From the NCBI GenBank assembly GCA_039881145.1, contig JAYKKI010000015.1:30607001-30671000 (forward strand): a stretch of 64,000 bases of DNA, given 5' to 3'. The translations under genes and the position numbers were made by a program. Of this stretch, positions 25,376 through 36,614 are shown piece after piece (within the stretch, counting starts at the first letter, position 1; each line of letters starts with the position of its first letter). The notes beneath the pieces are model-generated. The model saw only the letters and a program-made list of their open reading frames with translations, had not been told where the DNA came from and searched no databases. This DNA is from Druceiella hillmani (lineage: Eukaryota > Arthropoda > Insecta > Lepidoptera > Hepialidae).

Positions 25376-26270
25376 TTGGACGTTGACACACGGAACGAAT
25401 CGTCAGCAGTATACGCACACAGAAATAGTTGAATATATTTTCGTAATAAATTTCTATCCTATTTTGCTTTCTCTATTACCCTTCCAGAGAAGTATTATAT
25501 TTTAAGACTCAAAAAAGGGGATGTCATGTATGAATGATTTATAAGTAAAAATGTTAATTGCCTATCATAGAAATGTGTGGATCGTCTATGGGAAAAAGGA
25601 GGAGACTCTTTCGGAATAGCAGGCAAGAGGCCGTATAAAGAAAGGATTGGTATAAACGAATAAATGAAACACAATTGTTCCTTGATTCATTTAAATTTAC
25701 AAAATAACACACAGAGGTGTCGTTATCTGTATTTCAGACGTATATGTATTGTTAATTTATAATGTTTTAAAAGGGTTTTTCGATTGTTAAGTACTTTTCA
25801 CCAAATTACTGTTTTTGTGAAAAACACAAATTTTTATTTGACTACATCCTTTACGTATGCATAACCTGAATTTGACGAACATATTTTGATACCTATAAAG
25901 AGAATAATAGTTTTATATGGAAATTGTATTTTGAATTTTTCGTAATGTTTTATACATTTTTTCTATCTTTCATAATATTCTAATCAACATATCCTTTTTA
26001 TGTAGGTATATTATTTTATAATTTAGAATTTTCGTTCATTTTCTTAATTGAGCGTATTCTTAATTTTGGAAATTTTAAAATATTTAATTTATTTTTATTG
26101 AAATATTTTACTGGTTTCTGAATCACAAAATTTTTAGATTTAACCATTTTGGTAACCTGACAGAGATCGTCCATATAACAATAAGGCGTCTAAATATATG
26201 TATATAAAACTAATTAAAATTATGTCTCATTTTATGTAACAAATCATAAATGGCATATTACTCACTATTG
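25376..26270. other. AT-rich stretch, no gene seen
   Basis: Nothing recognisable. Confidence 0.4.
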
Positions 26271-26274
26271 ATCA

Positions 26275-26880
26275 CCCACCTTCGTCTATATGGCAAAGAA
26301 TGAATGGCATTAACACAGACACTCGCAGACTTAATGACCTAAATAGACAACAGCCGGACGACACCAGGTCTGGCAGATAATAGAGATGTGGAATCATTTC
26401 CCATAGCAGCATAATTTTAATGGAGTTGATCTTGCAATATGTGGATGGGCATTGTCATGCAAAAACAAAACTTTTTTGTGTCGAGGACATTTCTGATGGA
26501 GTACAAGTCCCAATTTTGGAAATTGACTGCAGCATATTGGACGTTGTAATACTAGGAAGAAATTCCCAATATGTGATTCCATTAGTATCCCACCAGATAT
26601 ATAATTTTATCTTCTTTTGATACGGTTTATTTTTTGGGATTGGTTTGTCTTTTGATTCAACTTCTAGCCCTTACGGTTATGCTTAACATACATAACCCAC
26701 TTGTCATCCGCAGTGAAAAGGTGGTTCTGGTTGAATTGAACATACTCGGAAACGATAAAAGTTGTACATATGCCTATGTCGGTATGACAGTTGAGTTAAT
26801 CCTGACTCAATTGATGGGGTATTCAAACACTGTATTTGTATATTTTGCCTATATTGTGTAAATATTTATCTACCATATCG
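26275..26880 (-). pseudogene. mariner transposase relic (DD34D type)
   Basis: On the minus strand, pieces of a mariner catalytic domain occur in order across several frames. FTADDKWVMYVKHNRKG (about 26720-26665) corresponds to the GDEKW motif with the first Asp. WWDTNGITYWEFLP (about 26600-26555) corresponds to the WWDxxG...YELLP block. FLHDNAHPHIAR (about 26485-26448) carries the second Asp. IPHLYYLPDLVSSGCCLFRS (about 26400-26340) corresponds to the HPPYSPDLAPSDYHLF motif, with the third catalytic Asp replaced by Gly. At least two frameshifts and stops are present. The N-terminal DNA-binding part and the terminal repeats were not found. It is dead mobile DNA and not a host gene. Confidence 0.85.
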
Positions 26881-27005
26881 TAAAAGCATTCAAAGTGAAT
26901 AGTCACACTACATGTTGAAAGTATTCAATTAGTGATTCTAAACAATGTATATAAAATCCGTCAGCCATATATGTATTGGCTCCTTCGCGTGTAAATGTGA
27001 CTCTG
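26881..27005. other. AT-rich spacer
   Basis: Nothing recognisable between the mariner relic and the tandem repeat. Confidence 0.4.
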
Positions 27006-27008
27006 GAA

Positions 27009-27300
27009 CAGCAGAACCTCAAGTTTCACGATTTAAGCAGGCAGTACCCTAAGAGCATCAGGACAGAGAATTTGAGGAGAGAAGAGGAGAGACGAAGTCT
27101 CAGCTTGGTTCCCATAATTCTTATTGCAAGTTTCACGGTTTAGGGAAGCAGTACCCCCGTAGCATTAGGATTGAAGAGTTGGAACACTGAATTTAATGAA
27201 AGAATTTGTGCTTGAGACCCAAAATAATAATTTTAAAACAGTAGATCCTCAAGTCTCATAGTTTGAGCAGGCAGTACCCCTCCAGTATCGAGACTGATGT
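27009..27300. repeat. Degenerate tandem repeat, about 113 bp unit, three copies
   Basis: The phrase CAGNAGAYCCTCAAGTYTCAYRRTTT, then GCAGGCAGTACCC, recurs at 27009, about 27125 (truncated start) and 27240. Each is followed by a variable segment with GCATYAGGAYNGA. No coding frame is conserved across units. Confidence 0.75.
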
Positions 27301-28615
27301 TTAAAGTTTAAAATTCGTAATTTTGTTTTATCATGAAGGCTAAATACGTGTATGTGATTTCACGAGAATCAGTTAAATATAAATTATTTAAAAATTGATC
27401 ACGAGGTTTGAATCAACAATAATATATGGAACAAGAAGCTAAGTAAAACCGTTTAAAATCGTGGCTTTATGCCTTTGTATGTATCTGTATGTATCACCTA
27501 CCTATATACTTTGTTATTTTCCTGCTTATGTCAAGATAAACAAAACGAACCTAAACTCGATTAGTTTACTCCTTATCATTGACAAGTTTTTGTTACCATT
27601 TGGCTCCATCATTGTACTCTGATTTTGCTGAAGTAATGTTCCTACGTGAATAATTTTTTTTCTGGAAATATTTTTTCGATTCTCCAATGCTAAAATAAAA
27701 ATGTAATAAAAATGCAGTATTACAAACGCTACACGTATGTTCCATCGTAATTTTTAAAGGATAGATCATAGATAAGAATTTGAATCGATACCCAAATTTT
27801 TTTTTAAATAATTGTCTATTGGTAAAGCGTTAGTGCAAAAATGGATCAATTGTTTTTGTTTATTATTGACACATTTAAAACAGAGACAGTGGAAATTAAT
27901 TTGCAGTTTTCTCATCCAGACTTGTGTTTAGTTGCAAAAATAATATTTTATATATTTTCATTTCTAATTACTGTTCGTAGTTGGTCGCTATTGAAAATAA
28001 GATGAGGTGCAGGTGGCTGGCGATATGTTGTAATTTGTTGATACAATTTATTTCTAGAATTATTCTTAATAAACAAATCAACATATATGAGAGCGAAACT
28101 TAGGACGTAATTCAGTTTATAATACTCGTATTAATAAGTTATCAATATATCAACAAAAAGGTAAGTACTACTGAATTTCGGAACACATTATTTTTTTTTT
28201 CGTATTACGTTTGGTTTTTACTTTTCGTATAAAAAATACTTATTTTTTGCCAAATAAGTAGATACCTAGTTATCGCATGGGATGGTCGGAAATTCTAGGC
28301 AAACATAAAAGTGGAAAGCTCCAACGGAAGTCACAAAATTAAAGACAGATCTGTAAAGAATAAATTGTACTGTAACAGAATTGTTATCAGACGATTTTAG
28401 TTCCTGATTAATTTGATAAATTCAACAAATTTGGGTTTTTTAGGGTTTGTTCTTGTGTGCACTTTTATATATTTTTATTTTATGATACTCACTCATACAA
28501 TGCACACATATCTAGAAAAATATAAATTATTGAAAATTAACGTGTGGGATTAATGTAAAAAAAAAAAATTTTCAAATTTTTCCACAAAGTGAAGTTCCCT
28601 TAATAGGATCACATG
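27301..28615. other. AT-rich stretch, no gene seen
   Basis: No exon or element was recognised. Confidence 0.4.
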
Positions 28616-28769
28616 GCTGTTTTAATTCCAGCGTGACGTCCGTGTTTCCTAAAAAGGTAAGCCTCAAAATTCTTTTTAGCCGACTTTCATTGCCTTGCAT
28701 GTAATTTGGAGGCCGTCATCGTTCATTTTTTGCATCGATTTCGTCAGTCGGTTTATCATCGGGCTAAAG

Positions 28770-29450
28770 ATTTCGAGAAAGTGTCATTATGTCATTTTGG
28801 AGTTTCTATAAATACCTTCTGGCTCCATCACCAGACTCTGGATACCACCTAGGATCAGACCCTTCAAGACAAATTAAACGACTCGAAACTAGATGGGCTG
28901 TCATTACGTCATTGTGGAGTTCCCGCGATGACCTTACGGTTTTACCATTACATCCAAAAACCAGAGAACTCATTAAGACAATTCAAACGAGTCTCGACTC
29001 TATGGATTTCGTTACGAGTATGTCATTGTCTGGTTTCTGTGAATATTTTCCATCTCCATCATCAGAGTCTGGGTACGACCTAGTACCAGAGTACTCATAG
29101 AAATAAATTAAACGAGCCCAAGCACTAGGGCGTTACATCGGGTCCTGGATGCTATCTAAGTTTAGAGTGATTTTGAAGACAAATAAAACGAATCAAATTC
29201 GAGGGGGTCACATTATGTCATTGTGGAATATCTGTTACCAATTTTCATGTCCATTGTCAAACTTTAGATGTAATTTACGACTAGAGTACTAACCGAAACA
29301 AATCAAATGGACTCAAACTCGATAGGGTTATATTGTTTCATTTTGGAGTTCCAACACAAGGTTTCAGTGACCACCTTCAAACTCATTTATAAGATCCTGG
29401 ATACCACCTATGACTAAAGTATTCCATGAGACGAATGAAATGAGGTTACA
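28770..29450. repeat. Degenerate tandem array, about 115-120 bp unit, at least five copies
   Basis: Each unit starts with TTATGTCATTNTGGAGTTYC (28788, 28906, 29018, 29213 and about 29330). It continues with CTCCATCACCAGACTCTGGAT, then ACGAGT/AAACGACTCAAACTCGATGGG. One unit near 29100-29210 is rearranged. Because the unit is not a multiple of three, the 103-codon frame at 28789-29100 is not a real gene. I have a memory of similar units in moth and butterfly intergenic DNA, but cannot confirm it here. Confidence 0.8.
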
Positions 29451-29840
29451 TTATGTTATAGTGGTATGCTTGTAGAAAGATAGAATAATTCTGCTATCCT
29501 GGCGTCCTATTTTATTTACGTCTCCTGTGTTATTTCGTAGCGGAGCTAAGAGACGGCGTTTGAAGGGAAGAGAAATAAAACTGAGTAACAAATATTTTAA
29601 TTCCAGCGTAACATAATCATCTCTAATAAAGTTACCCTTCAAAAAGTTCGCGTTATGTTGCCCATAAGATCCCAGTCGCCTTTCAGTTACGTTGATTTTT
29701 AGAACGAAAATGATAACAATGTGTTCAAATATCTGAACCGATGGCAAGATATCTCTCAGAGTAGGGTCAAAGGAGGTCGAGTTCGCGACGAGTGCACAGA
29801 GTGCATTGGGTGCATCGAGCGGAGTACATTTTAATGACAT
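29451..29840 (-). CDS. 129-codon open frame of unknown nature, probably repeat-derived
   Basis: This is an unusually long open frame for this AT-rich window, running from ATG at 29840 to a stop at 29451. It contains TERRLGSYGQHNANFLKGNF, then IRDDYVTLELKYLLLSF. It adjoins the 115-bp array. The phrase TTTTAATTCCAGCG inside it (about 29596) recurs at 28618 on the other side of that array. That argues for a repeat-associated sequence rather than a single-copy host gene. No domain, signal peptide or membrane span is recognised, and no splice context was found. It could equally be a chance frame in a high-copy repeat. Confidence 0.3.
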   Translation of the reverse strand: MSLKCTPLDAPNALCALVANSTSFDPTLRDILPSVQIFEHIVIIFVLKINVTERRLGSYGQHNANFLKGNFIRDDYVTLELKYLLLSFISLPFKRRLLAPLRNNTGDVNKIGRQDSRIILSFYKHTTIT

Positions 29841-31170
29841 TATCTAGGTAGCACATTAAGTGAGTTAAATTGGAGCGTGATGGAATTTAGGACGTATCCA
29901 CACGCGATACTTTTTGCAACGATAATACGTCGCGATAATACGTAGCATTGCAGTGTATTAAGTGTGAGAGTATTGACGAGATTATGCTGTATTACTGTCG
30001 CGACTAATTCAATAAGTATCGTTTTAGTAAAAATACAGTATGGAAATGCACGGCTGCTGCGTTGATGTAAAACACATTTCGAGCACTACGGTGTCTAGAG
30101 AGAGCTACAACGGAGGAAGCGTTAGATGTCTCGTTCGGTCGGTGAACTGGCATTTTGAATTTTATTCTTTCATTTGTTCTCTCTTTTATCTTTCATCTGA
30201 CAAAGTCTATTTTTATCTTTGTTCAACTAGTATCGATCTATGTCAGAGTAAATGGGATTGTGACGACTCGCGTTAGTTTTTTACCATCATTAAGTAATAA
30301 CTAAAAGTTTACATATGTCTTGCAAATATGTACATGTATTTTCCACATAACAATGTTCATTATTTCCGTCTAACAATGCTTGTAAACGGTGGATAAATGT
30401 GCCAATGTAATTTCTGTGTTACAACGATATAAAAAAAATGTTAAAATTGTTTATAAATTATTGAATTAGAGGTTTAAAGAAAACAAGACGTTATCAAATA
30501 CATTACTTTAACGAATCTATTTTATGGCGACGCTAGAAATGGTGATTTTTTTACTAATGTCTTATAATTTTTTTTTATTTCTTGGTTGATTTCCAACTTA
30601 AAATGTAAAAGTTATCTGTATCTTTAAGGCATACGACGGTGTTCCGTATAGATATCTAACGACACTGTATCGTTTGTTTTTACAGATTCTAAACTCGGAA
30701 CTTCTAAGCCGATTTTTAATTAAACGGTGAAATCAAATGCGGGTGATCAATGAATGTTGAGATAAAGAAACGAGGACAAAAAGTTCTTTTGTAGTTCGAC
30801 AAAGTATTGCACACTTATAAAATATACAAGAAGAACAAAAGCCATTAAACTGATGGTCCTTTAGAAAGTCTTAGATTGTAGACACAGATACGCAATTTTA
30901 TTCTATTTCTATTTCTTTATCCGGAAGTTCAAGATAACATGTATCTACGTTCCATCTGTAAGTTGGAACTTTGTTCTACCTAGAATTTTATAGGCATTTA
31001 TATAGTATTTGTAGCTGCTGATTATGAACATAAACTAAATTTGTTTCCGTCATAAATATTGTTAAGAGAAGGAAATGTGACGAAATTTGACAATTATGAT
31101 ATTGAAATAAGTATAAAAAAATACGTAAGTTATCCTAATATATCATAAAACATATTTATTATTAAATTAT
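29841..31170. other. AT-rich stretch, no gene seen
   Basis: Short duplicated AACGATAATACGTCGCGATAATACGTAG occurs near 29919-29947. The 78-codon frame at 30040-30276 shows no motif. Confidence 0.35.
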
Positions 31171-31176
31171 ATATAA

Positions 31177-31587
31177 TCACGAATATAAAATAATTATTTT
31201 TACTTTAGTGAAACGTTTTTGTTTTCTTTCAAAGTTTCTATTGCGTGATTTTCGCTTGGCGCTCCTATTTGACTTAATACGTTTTAACATCCAGCAGTAG
31301 TATATTATCATGCCCGTATTCCACTTTCTATATTTATATTGTTCCATTTCCTTTACGTCGTGATGGAATATTTCACCTCGTTTTTCAGTTACGGCTCCTA
31401 AGTTTTCAGGATAGAAGGTTAAGTGAGAATATAAGAAGTGAAGCTTTAAGTTCGTGGGTCGACTTAATTTTTGGAAATTTTCGATTATTTTATTAACAAT
31501 TTCTTTGTAATTGCAGCTTTTCACCCTTACTCCCAGTTTGAAGTCGTTCCATGTTTTTGTTGAATTCCTTGTTTTCGTTAGTTTCAT
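31177..31587 (-). pseudogene. Uncharacterised arthropod repeat-associated protein, C-terminal fragment, copy 2
   Basis: A 136-codon frame on minus contains, in order, TWNDFKLGV (residues about 12-20), NYKEIVNKIIENFQKL (26-41), LKLHFLYSHLTFYPENLGAV (47-66), GEIFHHDVKEMEQYKYRKWN (71-90), GMIIYYCWMLKR (92-103) and a Lys/Arg-rich end (KRKSRNR). The same blocks occur in the decayed copy at 20030-20450 on plus. I recall the family as common, multi-copy and unnamed in arthropods, with a conserved HFLHSHLDFFPENLG core. This copy has no internal stop, but the N-terminal half of the family is missing, so I class it as a truncated copy. The ATG at 31587 may be a chance start. Function is unknown; possibly part of a DNA transposon. 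Confidence 0.8.
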
Positions 31588-32300
31588 TACAGGGCAAAGA
31601 AAAAAATTTCCTTCAATTAAGCTTCTAATAAATATTTATTTCATATTTAATTAATATTCCGACTCGTACGAAATCTGTTTTCATATTTGGCATTCATTAC
31701 AAATCATTTACTTTATAATGTGTGGAAAACATATTTCATATAGTTTTGTGGAGTAAAGATTATTGCTATTATTTGATTGTATATTCTTGATGATTACTTT
31801 TGATGTTAGATATATTTATTTAAAAATAGAATATTGCAAAAAATATTATGGAAATATTCGGCATTATTTATATGGACTTTATCATTATATTCTACAGCGT
31901 AAATGTGCATATCAAACATTTTCTCCATTGTTTTCATTATTATCATAAATTTTCCATAAATATAAAAGAAACTATCTGGTAAAATAGCACAATCACGCGA
32001 CATTGTTTTTAAATTTTCCGTCTACTCTCCAAGTTCAAAAATTATATTGTGTTCAGCAAAAGTTTTATACGGTAAGACAGTTTGTCTTCTAGTACTAATT
32101 CTATTACAAATTAAATACTATTACAGATTTGCTCATAGGTTTGGGCAAGTGGAAGGATATAAGAACAAATGGTTTTAAAAAATCACGAATAAGAGAGAAA
32201 AGTAGTTACAATAACAAATAAGACAGAAACACACGGAAATTGTAATAAATATCATCTATGATGAGCCGTGAATTAATACAACTTCATAATCCCATTTTTG
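31588..32300. other. AT-rich stretch, no gene seen
   Basis: Nothing recognisable. No N-terminal continuation of the preceding relic was found. Confidence 0.4.
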
Positions 32301-32302
32301 AA

Positions 32303-32364
32303 GCGGTAAATGGACCAAAAAATATCTAGATATTTTTTGGTCCATTTACCGCACTAGTGCGGTG
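32303..32364. repeat. Perfect 50-bp palindrome overlapping a 16-bp palindrome
   Basis: 32303-32327 (GCGGTAAATGGACCAAAAAA, then TATCT) is exactly mirrored by 32328-32352 with no spacer. At 32349-32364 a second perfect palindrome, ACCGCACTAGTGCGGT, overlaps its right end. Confidence 0.95.
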
Positions 32365-32454
32365 CATCTCCCAATGATGCGTTGAATAAATATTGAAATC
32401 GGGACCAGATGACCGCGTTCATTTCAAGAAGACTACGGAATAAATAATTCAATA

Positions 32455-32880
32455 AAGTAACAATAAACTCGATACTATGAAAATCGTGGGAATACCTTAC
32501 GCCAAGTCTTAATAATAGGTTTGACCATATGACTATGAAATCTCAGATGATTATCCGCAACTACACCAAGATTCCGCACAGACGAAACCCTTTCGAGTTT
32601 AATTCCGTGCATCTTATAGCTATGCAAGCGAGAATATATCATCGTTGCATATTTGCTTACATTAAAATCTAGGTTGTTACTCAGACTCCACAGAAATAGT
32701 GAGTCAATATCACTTTGGAACAGCTCTCTATCACATTAGCTATTGACAGCTAAGAAAAGTTTTAAATAATCGGCAAACAGAAAGCAACGAGTAGTGTTGA
32801 CTGAGGGCGAGTCGTTTATCATAATGAGAAATAGAAATGGATATAAAAATTACTACCTTGACTGATTCCAATTTGAGTAA
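32455..32880 (-). pseudogene. LINE reverse-transcriptase palm fragment
   Basis: On minus the order is QIGISQGSNFYIHFYFSL (a degenerate SGIPQGS..GPLLF motif), then, after a frameshift, FLIMINDSPSV, CFLFADYLKLFLAV (the FADD active site reads FADY), DIDSLFLWSLSNNLDFNVSK, and KLERVSSVRNLGVVADNHLR. This is the usual block order of Jockey/CR1-type non-LTR retrotransposon polymerases. One catalytic Asp is changed to Tyr, and there is at least one stop and one frameshift, so the copy is dead. Only about 140 codons of the polymerase remain. Confidence 0.88.
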
Positions 32881-33415
32881 CATAAAGCCGATATTATTAA
32901 TAAAATGTTATTATTTAGTCAAATGTGATTGCAAATGTGTATGTAACTACGTCGATTGATTCATTATTTCATTTTCAGACTTGGCAATAAAGTGAACGGC
33001 GCCGAAATTGTTATGAGACCTGTTTAATGCAGAATATACAGAGGAAAGAACAATAGTCGAAATAACTGAAAAATCTATCCGATTATTAAATAGACATGTC
33101 TTGAACCCTGTATTGCACAGAAGACACTCGTTTTTCGTATCTAACAACTTACTGTGTTGTTATAGTTATAGCTTTTTGCAATGGCAGCAAATAGAGTCTA
33201 ATTATGTATATTGAAACTTTTTTTCATGACATTCATCTGTTTAATTACATGATCATAGTTGCATTAGAAGGGAACTTGTTTATTATACGTCAAAATAAAT
33301 ATCTTGCATTGTCGTTAAGTTTTGTGGTGTCGAGGAATTCATAAACTGTTGTATGTGTCGTATATTAATTACATATACCCCTTCTATAGTTAAAGTAAGT
33401 ATTTATTATTATTGA
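32881..33415. other. AT-rich stretch, no gene seen
   Basis: No upstream part of the LINE was recognised. Confidence 0.4.
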
Positions 33416-33419
33416 AATA

Positions 33420-33550
33420 TGCGTTCATTGCTTCAGATATATATTAAACTGGGTAATATAAAAAAAACAATGGACTGTTTTGAAACATACGTTCATTGTT
33501 GCTGATACATTTTCAGCCGGGTAATACAAACAAATAACGGAATATTTTCG
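33420..33550. repeat. Diverged tandem duplication, about 79 bp
   Basis: CGTTCATTGCTTCAGATATATATTAAACTGGGTAATA at 33422 and CGTTCATTGTTGCTGATACATTTTCAGCCGGGTAATA at 33501 are diverged copies in direct orientation. Confidence 0.65.
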
Positions 33551-35789
33551 CCAGATTCCGGACGGAAGTAAAAGGGATAAGTCGGAAAACGACCGATAAA
33601 ATTCAAATTTATGGTCACCCATCATATTAGACTACACTATATTTGAGATTTTGACGTCAATTCTCAACACGCGAATTGACTTATTAGCAACAAACCTGGC
33701 TTAGAAAGATTCTTTCTCCATACTCAGTTGTCAATCAATCGTTTTAACTAATAATGTTTTTTATGACCATGCTTCTCAATAAACTTTTTATATATTTTTA
33801 AGCTGTAACAGCGAAAACGAAACCGGCGGTTTAACTGATGTGAAACTTAATTTCATATCTACGTATATTCGTTGTAACCAATTAATTTGTATCCAGGATA
33901 TAATAGTTGCTACTGTACTAATGTAATTATACAGTGAACTTATGACATCGCACTATCAATATAATTAATTTAAAATAATTATGAAATGTGGAGATCAAAC
34001 GTACGCGGACATTCGGACCTAAAGTAAAGCTACATAAAATATAACATGTCTACCTAGATTTATTAACATATAAACACAAACAATGCATTGCAACTTTTTT
34101 GATAAAAATATGAATTTACGTAAGTAATATTTAAAAAAAAAACAATTAACACATACTCTAATTGAACTTTTGATAAAAAATGCCACTGATGACTTAACCC
34201 TTGAACGGTAGCTTGCGCACAATTTACATATATTTGTCGCAAAAATAAAAAAAATATGTTTTTATTTTATTTATTTTAGTATCATCGCGCATATCTGCAA
34301 GTGTTATCTTTGACTTTTGTGTCCTGTTTCACATTGCAATTTAAATATTTACTTGCAATAAATTTATTACGATTTCTGGTGAACCGATTAAATTTACGTA
34401 ACCGAGAACAGTTTTACAATAATAAAAGAACTTGGATTAGCCGCTACCGTTAGTGACTTTAGGTGTGTATTTATAATATAGAATTATAATTGATATATAG
34501 AAAGTAACGCAAAATCCTCTCAAAGATCAAAAGTATTATTTCAAGAAGAAAATAGTCTCCGTCCTTCTAATTAAGGAATAAAAAGTAGGAAACCGACTGA
34601 AAAGGTTCACAATAACGTGCTGAATTTTACAATTTTCTAGAAATAGTGTACGATATATTCTCACAATTTTTCGACGCGCGTTTTTTCTTCTTTGACGGAG
34701 TTATCGGTTTAAAACAAAATGTATATTTTTGAAGGATGGTTTGCACTTGCGTTAGTTTTAAACTAAGTTTGATGTTCAACTACGTTTATTTGGCTAATTG
34801 AAGTGGTAATATAAGCTGAACATTTTCGAATTTTTGATGTTGACAACTTTACTAATTTGATGGTCTCTCTAGATGTATGAAAGAGAGCAACTGCCTATTT
34901 TCTTATAAACTAAGAAATGTTTTTTTTTTCATATTCATAATGACACTTTTCCTAGTGGTTAAATATGAAAGATCTAACTACAAGGGCTCAAACTTAATTT
35001 TTACGAAGTGACTATTAATTAAAATCGTCAAAAATAAAAATAATGCTTCCTTGGATTCACCGTTTAGGTTTTATTAGTTATATGAATTTTCTTTTCTACA
35101 AAATCACATAATTCTTGTATATGTTTTTATTTTAAGAGTTAGAAATCAATATATTTAATACAATAAGGCTCTAAGAAGTTATTTTTAGCACGACTTTAAA
35201 CAATATCTATAACCATTGATCTTGATACAGCTTCTTGATGCACCCACTCCTCCCTTCTCAAAATATCTATGAAAGTTGAATCGATGCCGTTCATCTTATA
35301 AATGTAATTCTTCGATAACTTGGTGAAATTTGCAGAAAATTTTCTTCTTAACTCTAAACGATATATTCCTGATATTGATTTGCATATTTCTATATAATTC
35401 TAATATTAATACGTAAAATTATTATTTCGATTAAATTAACAAATATGAAGTGATATTTGAAATATTTTTTGTATGTTCTCTATTATGGTATTCTAGAGTA
35501 TCTCTATTATGGTACGTTAGAGTAAGGAGTATGTACATACCTTAAAATTATTTTAAAAGGCTAGTCAAATCGATATATTACTACGTCTAGAGAAAACTTT
35601 TTACCACTTTTTAAGCATATTGAGCCCACGAAGGAGTGTGATATTTGGTATAGTTAAAGTTTATACGTTTTTTTGCAAGTATTACCAACATTAAATTTTA
35701 AATATCATAGGTGTTGCATGGAGTTAAGGCAAACGACACATGCTAACGACGCATTTGTTCATGCTCTTAGTTGAAATAGGGATAAAAAA

Positions 35790-35790
<1 letters not shown>
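33551..35790. other. AT-rich stretch, no gene seen
   Basis: A short direct duplication (TCTCTATTATGGTA) lies at 35478-35516. Otherwise nothing recognisable. Confidence 0.4.

Positions 35791-35793
<3 letters not shown>

Positions 35794-35866
<73 letters not shown>
35794..35866. repeat. (TA)n microsatellite
   Basis: About 73 bases of alternating TA followed by CTCTCTCTCTC. Confidence 0.97.
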
Positions 35867-35869
<3 letters not shown>

Positions 35870-35871
35870 CT

Positions 35872-35913
35872 CTCTGAGCATTATTGAGTCAAAGAATATA
35901 CCTCTGTAACCAC

Positions 35914-35973
<60 letters not shown>

Positions 35974-36015
35974 GTGGTTACAGAGGTATATTCTTTGACT
36001 CAATAATGCTCAGAG
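35872..36015. repeat. Perfect 45-bp inverted repeat with a (TA)n loop
   Basis: 35872-35916 (CTCTGAGCATTATTGAGTCA and on to CCACTGC) and 35971-36015 are exact reverse complements. The 54 bases between them are alternating TA, itself self-complementary, so the whole 144 bp can form one near-perfect hairpin or cruciform. Confidence 0.95.
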
Positions 36016-36040
36016 TTAAAAATTCAAAAAATTACGGTCA

Positions 36041-36077
36041 AATTATGTATACTGACCACTAGTCAGTATACATAATT
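36041..36077. repeat. Perfect 16-bp inverted repeat, 5-base spacer
   Basis: AATTATGTATACTGAC at 36041-36056 pairs with GTCAGTATACATAATT at 36062-36077. It lies just beyond the larger palindrome. Confidence 0.93.
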
Positions 36078-36519
36078 GTGCATAAACTTCTTTAAACGCG
36101 TATTTCAATATTATTTATATTATAGATACGGATTTCATTTTTAAAGATCATTTACACAACTGCGTATTCCTCTGATACTTGCATGTAAATGTACTTCTCT
36201 GAGTTAACCTTCGCCGTACCTGTGTTTATATTAAAACTGCAACTACATTTTTAATATAATAACAAATCTTAAAAAATATTTCATTAAACACTCGTAAAGA
36301 AATTAATGTTACGTTTGGAAATATTATTAAAAAAAATTAAACAAATCTTGGAAGAGTCTAAAGGGAAAAGGCGAGTTTGTTTGTGACGTAATAATTTAAC
36401 GGGACGAAGATAGCTGAAAGGCTTCACGAAGGCCATTTTGATATTGTTTTTGGACAAGGTAGAACCTTGTATCAAATTGACTGTTGATTCTATATTGTTA
36501 TCTGTAGCACTATACTCAC

Positions 36520-36614
36520 ATGAGCGCGCGGGCGGCGGGCGCAGCGGGCCGCGGCCGCGAGCGCTCCCAGCGCAGCCGCCAGCAGCAGCGCGCCCACTCC
36601 CAACCACCACCACT
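36520..36614 (-). CDS. Internal exon encoding a transmembrane segment
   Basis: A 95-nt block of very high GC sits in AT-rich DNA and is bounded exactly by splice signals on minus: CTTTTTTGTTTATTGCAG before 36614 and GTGAGTAT after 36520. It begins in phase 1 (2 nt, then codons) and ends in phase 0. The 31 codons give WWWLGVGALLLAAALGALAA followed by a basic stretch AARCARRPRAH. That is a single membrane span with a positively charged cytoplasmic flank, as in type I membrane proteins. Phase-1 entry is common after extracellular Ig/FN3 modules. The exon at 61432-61552 ends in phase 1 and could precede it. I cannot name the gene; a cell-adhesion or receptor protein is an inference from architecture. 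The longer 137-codon frame overlapping it on minus is in another frame and is a shadow. Confidence 0.75.

Noticed and set aside
28789..29100. 103-codon plus frame in the tandem array as a gene
   Set aside because: The repeat unit is not a multiple of three, so the frame does not follow the repeats; it is chance.
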